Origin: Bacillus sp. Xin1
Lineage (GTDB): Bacteria; Bacillota; Bacilli; Bacillales; Bacillaceae_G
Assembly: GCF_013314535.1 (NCBI RefSeq)
Contig: NZ_JABUAE010000002.1
Coordinates: 62,001-126,000 of the forward strand
Direction: 5' to 3'
Length of the DNA stretch: 64,000 bases
The position numbers and the translations under genes were made by a program. Numbering within the stretch: the first letter of the stretch is position 1; each line of letters opens with the position of its first letter. Shown here in pieces: positions 12,348 through 20,381 of this stretch. The notes beneath the pieces were generated by a model. The model did no database searches. It was given only the letters and a program-made list of their open reading frames with translations, and was not told the DNA's origin.

Positions 12348-12618
12348 TGAACGGTTATTTCTTTTTCTATTTATTATATAAGTGCGAAAAGGTTGCTTTT
12401 TTTAGAGTGGTTATTTCAATGATAATCGTGTAGGGAAGTGTTATATTTTAAGATTTATAATATTACCAAATATGATAAGTGAGTTCATAAATAATATATA
12501 TTTTAGAAGGTATATGAAACTGTATATTATGTCTGTATACAAAAAAAGAACGCAAATTTCCGTACCCGCTGAATATATATCTAACAGTAGGAGTTTGTAA
12601 GAACAGGAGGGAAAGGAT

Positions 12619-13620
12619 TTGAAGCGGAAACCGAGCAACAAAAAAGATAAGCGGTCGATCATATATATTTCACAACCTACATTTGATGAGGCTAAATTGA
12701 ACATGCAGAAGACATTTGTTATAAAGCCGGAAAAACAAGTAGAATCTGCACGGGAAGAGGAAATAGATACTAAGGAAGAAATAATAAACATAAAGAAAGA
12801 AGTGGATGTGAAAGCAGAAGCTAAAGCCATTGAAGAAGTAAAGGAAGAAGCGGATGTGAAAGCAGAAGCTAAAGTCATTGAAGAAGTAAAGGAAGAAGCG
12901 GATGTGAAAGCAGAAGCTAAAGTCATTGAAGAAGTAAAGGAAGAAGCGGATGCGAAAGCAGAAGCTAAAGTCATTGAAAAAGTAAAGAAAGAGGTAATAA
13001 ACATAAAGGAAGAAGTGGATGCGAAAGCAGAAGCTGAAGTCATTGAAAAAGTAAAGAAAGAGGCACTAAACATAAAGGAAGAAGCGGATGCGAAAGTAGA
13101 AGCTAAAGTCATTGAAGAAGTAAAGGAAGAAGCGGATGTGAAAGCAGAAGCTAAAGTCATTGAAGAAGTAAAGAAAGAAGCGGATGTGAAAGCAGAAGCT
13201 GAAGTCATTGAGGAAGTAAAGGAAGAGGCAATAAACATAAAGGAAGAAGCGGAAATTACTCAAGAACTGCAAGGGGAGGAGAATTCACCAGAAACAGAAG
13301 TAATAGCTGTAAAAGAGAATAAAGTATTTGAAGGGCAAGCGTTAGATAAGGGAAAAGGTCAGGAAGCTGGCTTACCCAAAGGAGTGCGAAAAAGAAAACC
13401 CTTCAAGGAAATGAATAATGAAGAAAAAATCTACTATTTAATACATCAGCCTAAATATATTCCGAAAGTAAAGTGTCAAATTAACACAGTAGAAAAAAAT
13501 TTGACGGGATATGTACTTTCTTATAAAGAAGGATATGTAGGAATCAAAATGATGGAGAAAACAAAAGAAGTTAAAGTTAAATTCGAAGATATCGTTCACA
13601 TTAAAATGATGGGTTTATAG
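12619..13620 (+). CDS. cotO: CotO-family spore coat protein with expanded charged repeat
   Basis: A 333-residue morphogenetic coat/exosporium protein. The N-terminus (IIYISQPTF, then KLNMQKTFVIKP) and the C-terminus (NNEEKIYYLIHQPKYIP, then FEDIVHIKMMGL) match CotO. CotO helps assemble the outer coat in Bacillus subtilis and attach the exosporium in the cereus group. Between them, residues about 55 to 215 are a tandem repeat of a 16-residue unit (KEEADVKAEAKVIEEV, with variants and INIKEE inserts), very rich in Lys, Glu and Ala and probably a long helix or coiled coil. The start is TTG at 12619 with AGGAGGG about 7 bases upstream. It converges with the CotZ-like gene across a shared terminator. 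The repeat makes it much longer than the core domains need. Confidence 0.88.
   Translation: MKRKPSNKKDKRSIIYISQPTFDEAKLNMQKTFVIKPEKQVESAREEEIDTKEEIINIKKEVDVKAEAKAIEEVKEEADVKAEAKVIEEVKEEADVKAEAKVIEEVKEEADAKAEAKVIEKVKKEVINIKEEVDAKAEAEVIEKVKKEALNIKEEADAKVEAKVIEEVKEEADVKAEAKVIEEVKKEADVKAEAEVIEEVKEEAINIKEEAEITQELQGEENSPETEVIAVKENKVFEGQALDKGKGQEAGLPKGVRKRKPFKEMNNEEKIYYLIHQPKYIPKVKCQINTVEKNLTGYVLSYKEGYVGIKMMEKTKEVKVKFEDIVHIKMMGL
12800..13255 (+). repeat. 48-bp in-gene tandem repeat (cotO)
   Basis: Near-identical 48-base units encode 16 residues each (VIEEVKEEADVKAEAK). Some units carry an extra INIKEE insertion. The near identity at DNA level points to recent expansion and likely length variation between strains. 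Confidence 0.85.
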
Positions 13621-13638
13621 AAACAAATAAATATATAA

Positions 13639-13675
13639 AGGTGACAGATACTCTGTCACCTCATAGTTTTTTGGT
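13639..13675 (+). terminator. Bidirectional terminator between cotO and a CotZ-like gene
   Basis: Perfect inverted repeat AGGTGACAGA/TCTGTCACCT with a 2-base centre, then a T-rich tract about 5 bases later. The genes converge here. Confidence 0.7.
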
Positions 13676-13687
13676 TTTACAATAAAA

Positions 13688-14335
13688 TTACACTCTGCTA
13701 ACGAAAGTGTCACGGAAACATTGAATTGCACAGAAGCATCGTAAGTCAACTGTAATACAGAAGTTAGTAGATGCTAAACCAAAGAATTCTGTTGTTAGTC
13801 TAGGAGCAACTCCTGAACCTCCGCCAGTATCTCTGAACGTAATGCCGTTTTGATATTTACAAATTAAAGTTCTTGCGATTGCTTGGAAATCAGCCTGTGT
13901 TACTGGAAGTCCTGAAGTTGGTAAGAATAGTGATAATTCTCTTATAAGATCATCTAATGCACCAGGGCTAAGGTTTGAAACATCTGGTGTTAATACTCTA
14001 AAGACTGCACAACAATCGCAATCTACACTTTCTACGCGTAAAAATGGAGAAGGGATAGGGATAGGCAGTTCAAAAGCATCAGCTGTTATAGATCCTGTAT
14101 TAATAATGTTAAAACAGCTTGCTGGTAGAAAAATGTCACCTTTTTTGTTAAATACTGCAACAGGGCGAGTGTTGGCTATTGGGGAAGTACCACCGCAGTT
14201 TGCGCCTAAAATTGGGTTTTCGCAACCAGTTGGGCAACCATCAAGTTGTACGTCTTGTAGTTCGTTGATAAAATTTACGACGTCACATACACAATTGGCA
14301 TCATGACGATGCTTTTTGTCATCATTGCAGCTCAT
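13688..14335 (-). CDS. CotY/CotZ/ExsY-family cysteine-rich exosporium protein, enlarged
   Basis: A 215-residue member of the CotY/CotZ family. Diagnostic pieces are CVCDVVNFINELQD near the N-terminus, IANTRPVAVFNKKG, VDCDCCAVFRVL, and the C-terminal ITVDLRCFCAIQCFRD. These proteins self-assemble into disulfide-linked hexagonal lattices that form the exosporium basal layer. Typical ExsY/CotY are about 150-160 residues; here about 60 extra residues lie mainly in the segments around 60-80 and 105-170. The ATG has AAGGAG 8 bases upstream. Its position next to cotO and the DUF1360 gene corresponds to exsY in Bacillus anthracis, but the extra length makes me leave the symbol empty. Confidence 0.88.
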   Translation of the reverse strand: MSCNDDKKHRHDANCVCDVVNFINELQDVQLDGCPTGCENPILGANCGGTSPIANTRPVAVFNKKGDIFLPASCFNIINTGSITADAFELPIPIPSPFLRVESVDCDCCAVFRVLTPDVSNLSPGALDDLIRELSLFLPTSGLPVTQADFQAIARTLICKYQNGITFRDTGGGSGVAPRLTTEFFGLASTNFCITVDLRCFCAIQCFRDTFVSRV

Positions 14336-14462
14336 ATTTTACACTCCTTATCATTGAGTTTTGATTTACATTAATAGGATATTGAAGCGGGGGTAAATCG
14401 GTTACTCCTCTTACTGAGTTTTTTTTTTATGGGTAAAAGTAATGTAAAGGTAGGAGAGGAAA

Positions 14463-14822
14463 ATGTTATTTACAAGTTGGCTTGTGTTCTTTATTTTTGC
14501 ATGTGCTGCCTTTCGGTTAACACGGCTTATTGTGTTTGATAAAATTACATCATTCTTACGGGCGCCTTTTATTGAAGAGGTACAAATTACAGAACCTGAT
14601 GGAAATATTTCCACCTATATGAAAATTAAAGGAACAGGATTAAGAAAATGGATAGGGGAATTGTTAAGTTGTTATTGGTGTACAGGGATATGGGCGAGTG
14701 CATTTTTATTGTTATGTCATAATTGGATTCCAAAAATAATGGAGCCAATTATATTATTATTAGCGGTTGCGGGTGTCGCAGCAACTATTGAGACGATTGT
14801 TAGTCGTTTGATGGAAGAATAA
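14463..14822 (+). CDS. DUF1360 membrane protein (YjcA-like)
   Basis: A 119-residue membrane protein with an N-terminal hydrophobic segment (residues 4-20), the DUF1360 signature RLTRLIVFDKI and LLSCYWCTGIWAS, and a second hydrophobic stretch at residues 90-110. The Bacillus subtilis relative YjcA is a sporulation-expressed protein beside the cotVWXYZ genes, and the same neighbourhood is conserved here. AGGAGAGG precedes the ATG. The biochemical role is unknown. It reads divergently from the CotZ-like gene. Confidence 0.85.
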   Translation: MLFTSWLVFFIFACAAFRLTRLIVFDKITSFLRAPFIEEVQITEPDGNISTYMKIKGTGLRKWIGELLSCYWCTGIWASAFLLLCHNWIPKIMEPIILLLAVAGVAATIETIVSRLMEE

Positions 14823-14895
14823 GAAATGAGGGAACGAAACAGAGGGATTGTTCATATAGTAAATCGAGCGTAAAAAAATTGAGGAGATGTTTGCG

Positions 14896-15093
14896 ATGAC
14901 AAACTATCAGCAACCGGACCCATATCATAACATTCAATATTGGCATCAAATGCAGCAGCATATGAAGAATCAACAAGCACAAAAGCAACTAGAGCAGCAT
15001 CAGCTGCTAGAACAACAAGGATATGTGAAAAAGAAAAACTGTAATTGTAGCGGAAAGAAACAAATCTTGCCAGATCAACACGGTCGAGGTTGA
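14896..15093 (+). CDS. Small Gln/His-rich spore locus protein
   Basis: A 65-residue hydrophilic protein rich in Gln and His (WHQMQQHMKNQQAQKQ) with a KKNCNCSGKK motif near the C-terminus. I chose the ATG at 14896, placed 9 bases after GAGGAG; an in-frame ATG at 14887 overlaps that site. It lies 73 bases after the DUF1360 gene on the same strand. In the cereus group a similar small protein occupies this position beside the exosporium genes. The Cys pair could cross-link in the spore coat, but this is a guess. Confidence 0.7.
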   Translation: MTNYQQPDPYHNIQYWHQMQQHMKNQQAQKQLEQHQLLEQQGYVKKKNCNCSGKKQILPDQHGRG

Positions 15094-15095
15094 GT

Positions 15096-15125
15096 AAACA
15101 CTCATGTTATCGTGAGTGTTTTTGT
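15096..15125 (+). terminator. Rho-independent terminator
   Basis: Stem AAACACTCA/TGAGTGTTT with a short loop followed by a T-run, directly after the small Gln-rich gene. Confidence 0.85.
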
Positions 15126-15321
15126 TTTGTATACAAATATTATATTTAGTAGAGGAGGAGTGAAGAAAAGGGGAGTCATAACCATTTTCAAACGTTAGGG
15201 GGCTATTGAATCATTTGTAATGTTGTTCTATAAGATATTTATGGAGAAGAGATTTGTACTTAAATATTTGGAGGGTGTATGGATAGAAGATTGTTAATAA
15301 TTAGAAAGGAGGAAACCTCAA

Positions 15322-15789
15322 TCAGCAGTTTGGAATATATATATCACGTAAACATTGAATACCGCAGAAGCAAGTTAAATCAACAGTGATATAAGAAGAG
15401 GTTGCGTGTAATGCAGCATCTGGTCTAGTTAGATACGTACAAATAGGGTTTAAATTAGAGCCTTCTCCCCGATTTGCGACAACAATCAATGGTTGAAGTA
15501 CAGCGTAGCAAGAGTCGTCTATATTTTCGACGCGGAAAATGGCTGATTTACAGTTTGTAGTTATACTAGGTACATATGCTTCGAAAGGATTTCCGGATTT
15601 TGTGAACAAAACAAAAGGTCTTGTGTTTGCGGTTTTTGTCTCATAATGGGGATCAAGGAAGGGAATGTCATAATATAATGAAGGGGGAGTTGATGCACAT
15701 TCTTGTAATTCATGTATAAATGAAACAACGTTACATACACAACCTGCATCATAATCTGAATCATGTGTATTGTTACAGTTGCAGCCCAT
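15322..15789 (-). CDS. cotY: CotY/ExsY-family cysteine-rich exosporium protein
   Basis: A 155-residue protein of normal family length. It shows CVCNVVSFIHELQEC, ANTRPFVLFTKSGNPFEAY, FRVENIDDSCYAVL and a C-terminal ITVDLTCFCGIQCLRD. The role is a building block of the exosporium basal lattice, cross-linked by disulfides. I set the start at the ATG at 15789 because AAGGAG lies 8 bases upstream; an in-frame GTG 9 bases earlier directly follows that site. Its position between the small Gln-rich gene and the yjcD helicase is that of cotY in the cereus group. In Bacillus anthracis bxpB lies just before cotY; no such gene is visible in 15094-15321. Confidence 0.88.
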   Translation of the reverse strand: MGCNCNNTHDSDYDAGCVCNVVSFIHELQECASTPPSLYYDIPFLDPHYETKTANTRPFVLFTKSGNPFEAYVPSITTNCKSAIFRVENIDDSCYAVLQPLIVVANRGEGSNLNPICTYLTRPDAALHATSSYITVDLTCFCGIQCLRDIYIPNC

Positions 15790-15824
15790 ATGATTCACTC
15801 CTTACTGTTTAAGTCTATGCTATA

Positions 15825-15853
15825 TAGAATATGAGTCGAGAAGAGTTGATATT
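15825..15853 (-). promoter_or_regulatory. Sigma-E/sigma-K-like promoter of cotY
   Basis: On the minus strand a CATATTCTA box (matching the CATAnnnTA mother-cell -10 pattern) lies 36 bases upstream of the cotY start. An AATATC -35-like element lies 14 to 15 bases further up. This fits sporulation-specific mother-cell expression. Confidence 0.5.
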
Positions 15854-15910
15854 ACGAGAGACAAAGCTTATTTCTTTTAGCTGGGTCCCGGTATTGTTTG
15901 AGAAAGATAC

Positions 15911-15952
15911 AAAGAAGTCAGCACCATATGATGTTAAGGCGCTGACTTCTTC
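15911..15952 (-). terminator. Terminator overlapping the yjcD 3' end
   Basis: AAGAAGTCAGC pairs with GCTGACTTCTT. On the minus strand the second arm leads into TTTGTATC. The upstream arm includes the last codons of the helicase gene. Confidence 0.75.
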
Positions 15953-17997
15953 GGTAAATCTTTTCGAGCAATATATAAAAATCTCGATACATCTAATTTT
16001 TTCCCTCTAAAAAATTGCGGAGAGGAGATGTAAAGCTCTTCTTTTGCGCGAGTAATAGCGACATAGAGCAAACGTCGTTCTTCCTCTAACGCTTCAGAAG
16101 TGTCAGTCACACGGTCATTTGCATCTTTTAAAGAAGAAGAATGAGGGAGTATGCCGTCGCTTGCGCCAAGTAAAAAGACACATGGAAATTCCAATCCTTT
16201 TGCGTTATGAATGGACATAAGGGAAACGGCATCTTTTTCTTGCATTGTTTTTAATGCTTCCATTTCTTTTTGGCTTTGAATCGCTGTGCTGACAAATTCT
16301 AAATAAGCAGGGATATCTGTAAAGCGATTTGCTGATTCCATTAGTTCTTCGAGCATTTCTTCTTGTATGTCTTTATGCATCGTAAAGGAAGAACGGTCAT
16401 TGCTTTGTAAGTACTCTAAGTATTTTCCTTTCCCCTTAATAATCTCTTTTAGTGCTTTTTTTGGTTCCAATTCTTTAATAAATTTAATGAAGTCAATTCG
16501 TTCGTTTATTTTTTTGACTTGAAATGGTTTTAAACTCGGATTCAGCAAGAGAAAATGAAGGAGGGAAGGGAATCTTCCTTCACCGTATTTCCACTGTTCA
16601 CGCTCGATAAATGAGATGCATTCATCACGGCCGATATACATCGTTGGTAATATGCTTGAAAGCGATTCGATTCGAAACGGTTCATACGCTAGGCGCAGCT
16701 GATCGAGTACTGGTTTAATTAAAGAATGTTCATAGAATGATTGACTTGCGCCGTGTTTAATAAAAGGAACTTTATGAATCGTTAGCTGATCGAGTAAAGA
16801 ACGGCTGACAGAGTGTGTACGATACAACAAACAAAAGTCTTTGTATGATCGTTCGCCGCTTGCTACTTTATCTTGGATGAGTTGTAGAATTTGATTTGCT
16901 TCATCAAGAGTAGTGGCAGGGCGTGCATAAAATGGCTGCACTCCTTCTTCATGAACGGAATATAATTCTTTTTTAAAACGTTCTTGATTCAGTTTAATGA
17001 CTTCGTTTCCAAGTCCAACGATAAATGGATTCGAACGATAATTTGTATTTAAAGCAATAATGGTTGTATCTTCAAATTCTTTTGGAAAGGATAAGATAAT
17101 TTGATGGCTTGCACCGCGCCAGCCGTATATGGCTTGATCGTCATCACCTGCGATAAATAAATTATTTCGCGGCGAAGCTAACAGTTTTACAATCTCATAT
17201 TGTGCATACGACGTATCTTGAAATTCATCGACTTCGATGTAATGGAATCTATTTTGTAATTGCGTTAATAAAGGTGCGTTGTTTTCAAGCATGTAGAATG
17301 TTTCTAGTAAGATATCATCAAAGTCTATATATCCATATCTTTGTTTTACATCTTCATAACGTTCATACACTTCACGAAATTCTTGTTCCACTGGTGTTTT
17401 TGCTTGTACATCTTTTGGACGATTTAACTTATTTTTTTCGAGTGAAATCATGGCGAGCATTGTTTCTGCGTCATAATCATCTTTTAAACGCAATTCTTTC
17501 AAGATTTTCTTTATCATAATTTGTTTATGTTTTTCATTTGCTAAAATCTGCTGGTTATATCCTTGACTACGAAGCAATTTTAAAAAGACGGAATGGAATG
17601 TACCTGCGACAACATACTGGCTTGCGGCACGGTTCATCCCAGGTAAGCTTGCTACGCGGCTTCGAATTTCTTCAGCAGCTTTTTGTGTAAACGTAAGCAG
17701 TAAAATGTTGCGTGGATGAACATTTTTTACATTGATTAAATAGCCAACGCGCGTTGTTAAAACAGATGTTTTCCCGCTTCCAGCTCCCGCTAATGTAAGA
17801 ACCGGACCTTCTGTTGTTCGCACTGCTTCTAATTGTTTTTCATTTAAATAAACGCCTTGCTGCTCTAGGGCGCGGAAATAAGCTGCATCGTTATCCTTCT
17901 CGACAATTAAATTGGCAGAAGTTTTTGGAATATGATACGTGGCCTGAGGAGCGCTAGCGTGCGTTAATGTTTTTTGCGAAAATTTTTCTTGAGTCAT
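15934..17997 (-). CDS. yjcD: UvrD/PcrA-like superfamily 1 DNA helicase
   Basis: An ATP-dependent 3'-5' DNA helicase of 687 residues. Motifs in order: Walker A AGAGSGKT (about residue 72), VDEFQDTS (motif II), GDDDQAIYGWRGA (motif III), NTNYRS, SIHNAKGLEF (motif V) and RLLYVAITRAKEE (motif VI). It is shorter than PcrA (about 740) and has a distinct 50-residue N-terminal tail. The Bacillus subtilis YjcD is the likely counterpart because yjcF, yjcG and yjcH follow upstream here as well. It acts on DNA in the cytoplasm, presumably in repair or fork restart. Its exact role is not established. Confidence 0.88.
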   Translation of the reverse strand: MTQEKFSQKTLTHASAPQATYHIPKTSANLIVEKDNDAAYFRALEQQGVYLNEKQLEAVRTTEGPVLTLAGAGSGKTSVLTTRVGYLINVKNVHPRNILLLTFTQKAAEEIRSRVASLPGMNRAASQYVVAGTFHSVFLKLLRSQGYNQQILANEKHKQIMIKKILKELRLKDDYDAETMLAMISLEKNKLNRPKDVQAKTPVEQEFREVYERYEDVKQRYGYIDFDDILLETFYMLENNAPLLTQLQNRFHYIEVDEFQDTSYAQYEIVKLLASPRNNLFIAGDDDQAIYGWRGASHQIILSFPKEFEDTTIIALNTNYRSNPFIVGLGNEVIKLNQERFKKELYSVHEEGVQPFYARPATTLDEANQILQLIQDKVASGERSYKDFCLLYRTHSVSRSLLDQLTIHKVPFIKHGASQSFYEHSLIKPVLDQLRLAYEPFRIESLSSILPTMYIGRDECISFIEREQWKYGEGRFPSLLHFLLLNPSLKPFQVKKINERIDFIKFIKELEPKKALKEIIKGKGKYLEYLQSNDRSSFTMHKDIQEEMLEELMESANRFTDIPAYLEFVSTAIQSQKEMEALKTMQEKDAVSLMSIHNAKGLEFPCVFLLGASDGILPHSSSLKDANDRVTDTSEALEEERRLLYVAITRAKEELYISSPQFFRGKKLDVSRFLYIARKDLPKKSAP

Positions 17998-18098
17998 ACA
18001 TTCACCTTCAAAACTATAGCATCAACTTTTAACTTTAGCGGAAGAAAAAGAAAATAGCAATGTAAAAAACAGGAGGGGGTTACCTCCTGTTTAGAAAA

Positions 18099-18521
18099 TC
18101 ATAACTCTTTTATCATCACAACATGCGGTATATCTGCCTCCATAAATACATCAGAGGCAGTTTCATATCCAAGTTTTTTATAGAAGGATTCCGCATGTGT
18201 TTGCGCATGGAGCTTCAATTTTGGTAGCGACTCTTCCTTGGCATATGCTTCGAGTGAGTCCATAATGATTTTTCCGATACCTTTTTTACGATGAGAAGCG
18301 AGAACACATATACGCTCCATTTTCCCGATGCCATCCACAATACGAAAGCGACCTGCGCCGACTGGAATATCCCCATCATATATAACAACGTGTTTAGAGA
18401 TTTCTTCAAATTGATCGTATTCTTCTTCAGCGGACACATGTTGTTCTTCAACAAAAACTTGTTTACGTACAGAGAATGCATCTCTTAGCTGTTCGTCTGT
18501 TTGTACGATTTGTGCTTGCAA
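18099..18521 (-). CDS. yjcF: GNAT-family N-acetyltransferase
   Basis: A 140-residue GNAT acetyltransferase with motif A RICVLASHRKKGIGKIIM, where RKKGIG binds the acetyl-CoA pyrophosphate, and a C-terminal FYKKLGYE motif. The start is TTG at 18521, preceded by AAGGAGAAC about 6 bases away; upstream in-frame ATG codons lie inside the preceding gene. It begins immediately after the yjcG stop, so the two are co-transcribed. The substrate is unknown. Gene order with yjcG and yjcH matches Bacillus subtilis. Confidence 0.85.
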   Translation of the reverse strand: MQAQIVQTDEQLRDAFSVRKQVFVEEQHVSAEEEYDQFEEISKHVVIYDGDIPVGAGRFRIVDGIGKMERICVLASHRKKGIGKIIMDSLEAYAKEESLPKLKLHAQTHAESFYKKLGYETASDVFMEADIPHVVMIKEL

Positions 18522-18522
18522 A

Positions 18523-19041
18523 TTAGTTGTTCTCCTTTCCAAGGTGGAATGTTTCGTATACTGTCCATGTTTCATTTTCTAATTGATATAGAAGGTGGAA
18601 ACGGTCGATTGGTTGCTCGTAATAAAAGTCTTTCATACGTAAGCGACCTAATACATCAGCATGCTCTGCATCTGATAGATTTTGTCCAATTGTTAAATGT
18701 GGTACGAATGCGTATTCACGCTCTTGTGTAAAGAATCCTTTATGCATTTCTTCATTTAATAATGTAAGTTCAGGTGTTTTTTCTACTTTAAAATAAAGAA
18801 CATTATTAACAGGTGCGAATGAGCTTACCTTTCCAACGTGAAGGGTAAACGGATTTGTTTTGTTTGCGATTGTATGCAGTTCTTGTACAATTTCTGCTAA
18901 TTGCTCATCTGGTGCCTCAAAGGGTGCTTTTAATGTGATATGTGGCGGAACTAATGCATAATGCGGATCATAACGCTTACGCAGTCCGTTTGCTTTATCT
19001 TGAATCATTTTTGATGGAAAAATTACAATGCCTAGTTTCAT
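18523..19041 (-). CDS. yjcG: 2H phosphoesterase (2'-5' RNA ligase-like) YjcG
   Basis: A 172-residue member of the 2H phosphoesterase superfamily. Both catalytic HxT motifs are present: PPHITLKAPF near residue 33 and VPHLTIGQNL near residue 116. Family members hydrolyse cyclic phosphodiesters at RNA ends or nucleotides; the true substrate of YjcG is not established. The ATG at 19041 has AAGGGAGG about 6 bases upstream. It is the first of two tightly packed genes with yjcF. Confidence 0.9.
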   Translation of the reverse strand: MKLGIVIFPSKMIQDKANGLRKRYDPHYALVPPHITLKAPFEAPDEQLAEIVQELHTIANKTNPFTLHVGKVSSFAPVNNVLYFKVEKTPELTLLNEEMHKGFFTQEREYAFVPHLTIGQNLSDAEHADVLGRLRMKDFYYEQPIDRFHLLYQLENETWTVYETFHLGKENN

Positions 19042-19133
19042 CTTTATATTCCTCCCTTTGTAAGTCTAGTTAGATTTTGAGAAAACAAATCTCTTTTTTT
19101 ATTATATCAAAGAATTCTGAATACTGCTTCTTA

Positions 19134-19865
19134 TTATTTCATTGATAGAATATAAGAAAATGCTTTTGGCAAATCTGTTTGCCAATATTTCCAAGTATGA
19201 TTTCCTTCAAATTCTTCGTAATGTGTGATGAAGTTTCTTTCTGTCAGCAATGCATGCAGCTCACGGTTTGGTTCTACAAAATCAGAAACTTGTCCATCTG
19301 TTCTTTTTACAGCAGTTTCTTCTGTCCCAATTACATGATAAACTTCCAATGCTTGCGGTTCTGTAAAGCCTTTTGCAAGGCTAAGCACTGTTTCATCGAC
19401 AAATGGGGACTGCATAACGACTTTGCCAAATGTATGCGGATACATAAGTGCTGTCATAAAGGACACTGTACCGCCTAGAGAATCTCCGATTAATACACGA
19501 CCTTTGCCCATTTGGTATGTTGGATAATTTTCATCGATATATGGAACGAGTTCGTGGGCAAGGAAACGAATATAGGCGCTGTTTTTCACATCGTTTGGAA
19601 AGTATTTTTCTTTACGATCGTGTACATTTTTATATGGAATACCGACAATAATAGTTCGGTCAATTTCTTCATTTTCACGAAGACGTTCAATTACACGGTG
19701 CGCTTTACCAAGCTGAAAATAATCTCTTCCATCCTGTGCAATGACAACTGTGTGCTTATGCAGCGGCGTATAATTAACTGGTAAATAGACGAGAAGTGTA
19801 ATCTCTTCTTGAAGTGATGTACTGTAAAATGAAAGTTCTTCGATTCTCCCGATTGCTTGATTCAT
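19134..19865 (-). CDS. yjcH: Esterase of the esterase-D/Fes type (YjcH)
   Basis: A 243-residue alpha/beta hydrolase with the nucleophile elbow LIGDSLGG (GxSxG), followed by a late His in EGNHTWKYW. This layout is that of the esterase D / enterochelin esterase-like family, acting on small ester substrates; the natural one is unknown. I set the start at the ATG at 19865, which follows GGGGGATC; an in-frame ATG 54 bases upstream lacks a ribosome site. It lies about 90 bases upstream of yjcG on the same strand, so probably forms one unit with yjcG-yjcF. Confidence 0.85.
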   Translation of the reverse strand: MNQAIGRIEELSFYSTSLQEEITLLVYLPVNYTPLHKHTVVIAQDGRDYFQLGKAHRVIERLRENEEIDRTIIVGIPYKNVHDRKEKYFPNDVKNSAYIRFLAHELVPYIDENYPTYQMGKGRVLIGDSLGGTVSFMTALMYPHTFGKVVMQSPFVDETVLSLAKGFTEPQALEVYHVIGTEETAVKRTDGQVSDFVEPNRELHALLTERNFITHYEEFEGNHTWKYWQTDLPKAFSYILSMK

Positions 19866-19987
19866 GTGTGATCCCCCTAAATAAAAATATGCTGTGCTTC
19901 TCGTTTTATATTTTACCATAATGATAAGAAGAATCTAAAAAATTAGTATTTATATGATGAAAGAAAAATCAATATAAAAGCTTTCGT

Positions 19988-20125
19988 TTTAGTTGGGAGA
20001 GAGGATCCGCCCATGCATAGAAGCGGTCAGGGCCTTTTTTAGCCCCATGCCATGTTAAAACAAAGGAAGAAAATGAGAGGAGATCTCCTTTTTCTTCATA
20101 GCCGTAATTTATATGTGAAATCTAA
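19988..20125 (+). repeat. Hairpin-bearing dispersed repeat, copy 1
   Basis: Shares the order GAGAGAGGATCCGC, GCATAGAAGCGG, a T-run, CCCATGCC, then AAAACAAAG with copies at 20197, 39135 and, weakly, 52953. CCGC and GCGG enclose the GCATAGAA loop. Lies in the gene-free stretch 19866-20381. Confidence 0.65.
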
Positions 20126-20142
20126 AAAAGGAGTTATCCAGC

Positions 20143-20159
20143 AAAAGCCCGATTGGTGA
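20143..20159 (+). repeat. bcr1 core fragment
   Basis: AAAAGCCCGATTGGTGA is identical to the centre of the full bcr1 copies, but neither terminus is present. It is wedged between two copies of the other repeat family. Confidence 0.6.
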
Positions 20160-20196
20160 TAGAAGGTTGATTTATATAAAAATAAATTGAAAACCT

Positions 20197-20325
20197 TTCT
20201 TTTTAAGTGAGAGAGAGGATTCGCTGATGGGTAGAAGCGGGTTCCACGTGCTAAATGAAAACAAAGCGAGAAAGAAAGTGCAGGTTCCCTTTTTCATAGC
20301 AACGATTTATATGTTGAAAGATTAA
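20197..20325 (+). repeat. Hairpin-bearing dispersed repeat, copy 2
   Basis: GAGAGAGGATTCGC and GGGTAGAAGCGGG align with copy 1. The stem bases differ (TTCGC against GCGGG) but still pair through G-U. GAAAACAAAG and the CCCTTTTTCATAGC tail are also shared with copy 1. Confidence 0.55.
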
Positions 20326-20381
20326 ATTAGGTTTATATATAATGAAGTGGGGATTTTTACAGGGAGAGGGGTAAAACAACT

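Noticed and set aside
12619-12930. Short direct repeats in cotO considered as a CRISPR array
   Set aside because: The units are contiguous, in frame with a protein, with no unique spacers.
12441-13238. 265-codon minus-strand Ser/Phe/Ala-rich frame
   Set aside because: Antisense of the cotO repeat, no ribosome site.
19988-20330. Two close repeats considered as an insertion sequence with inverted ends
   Set aside because: The copies are in direct orientation, carry no transposase, and similar copies occur singly elsewhere.
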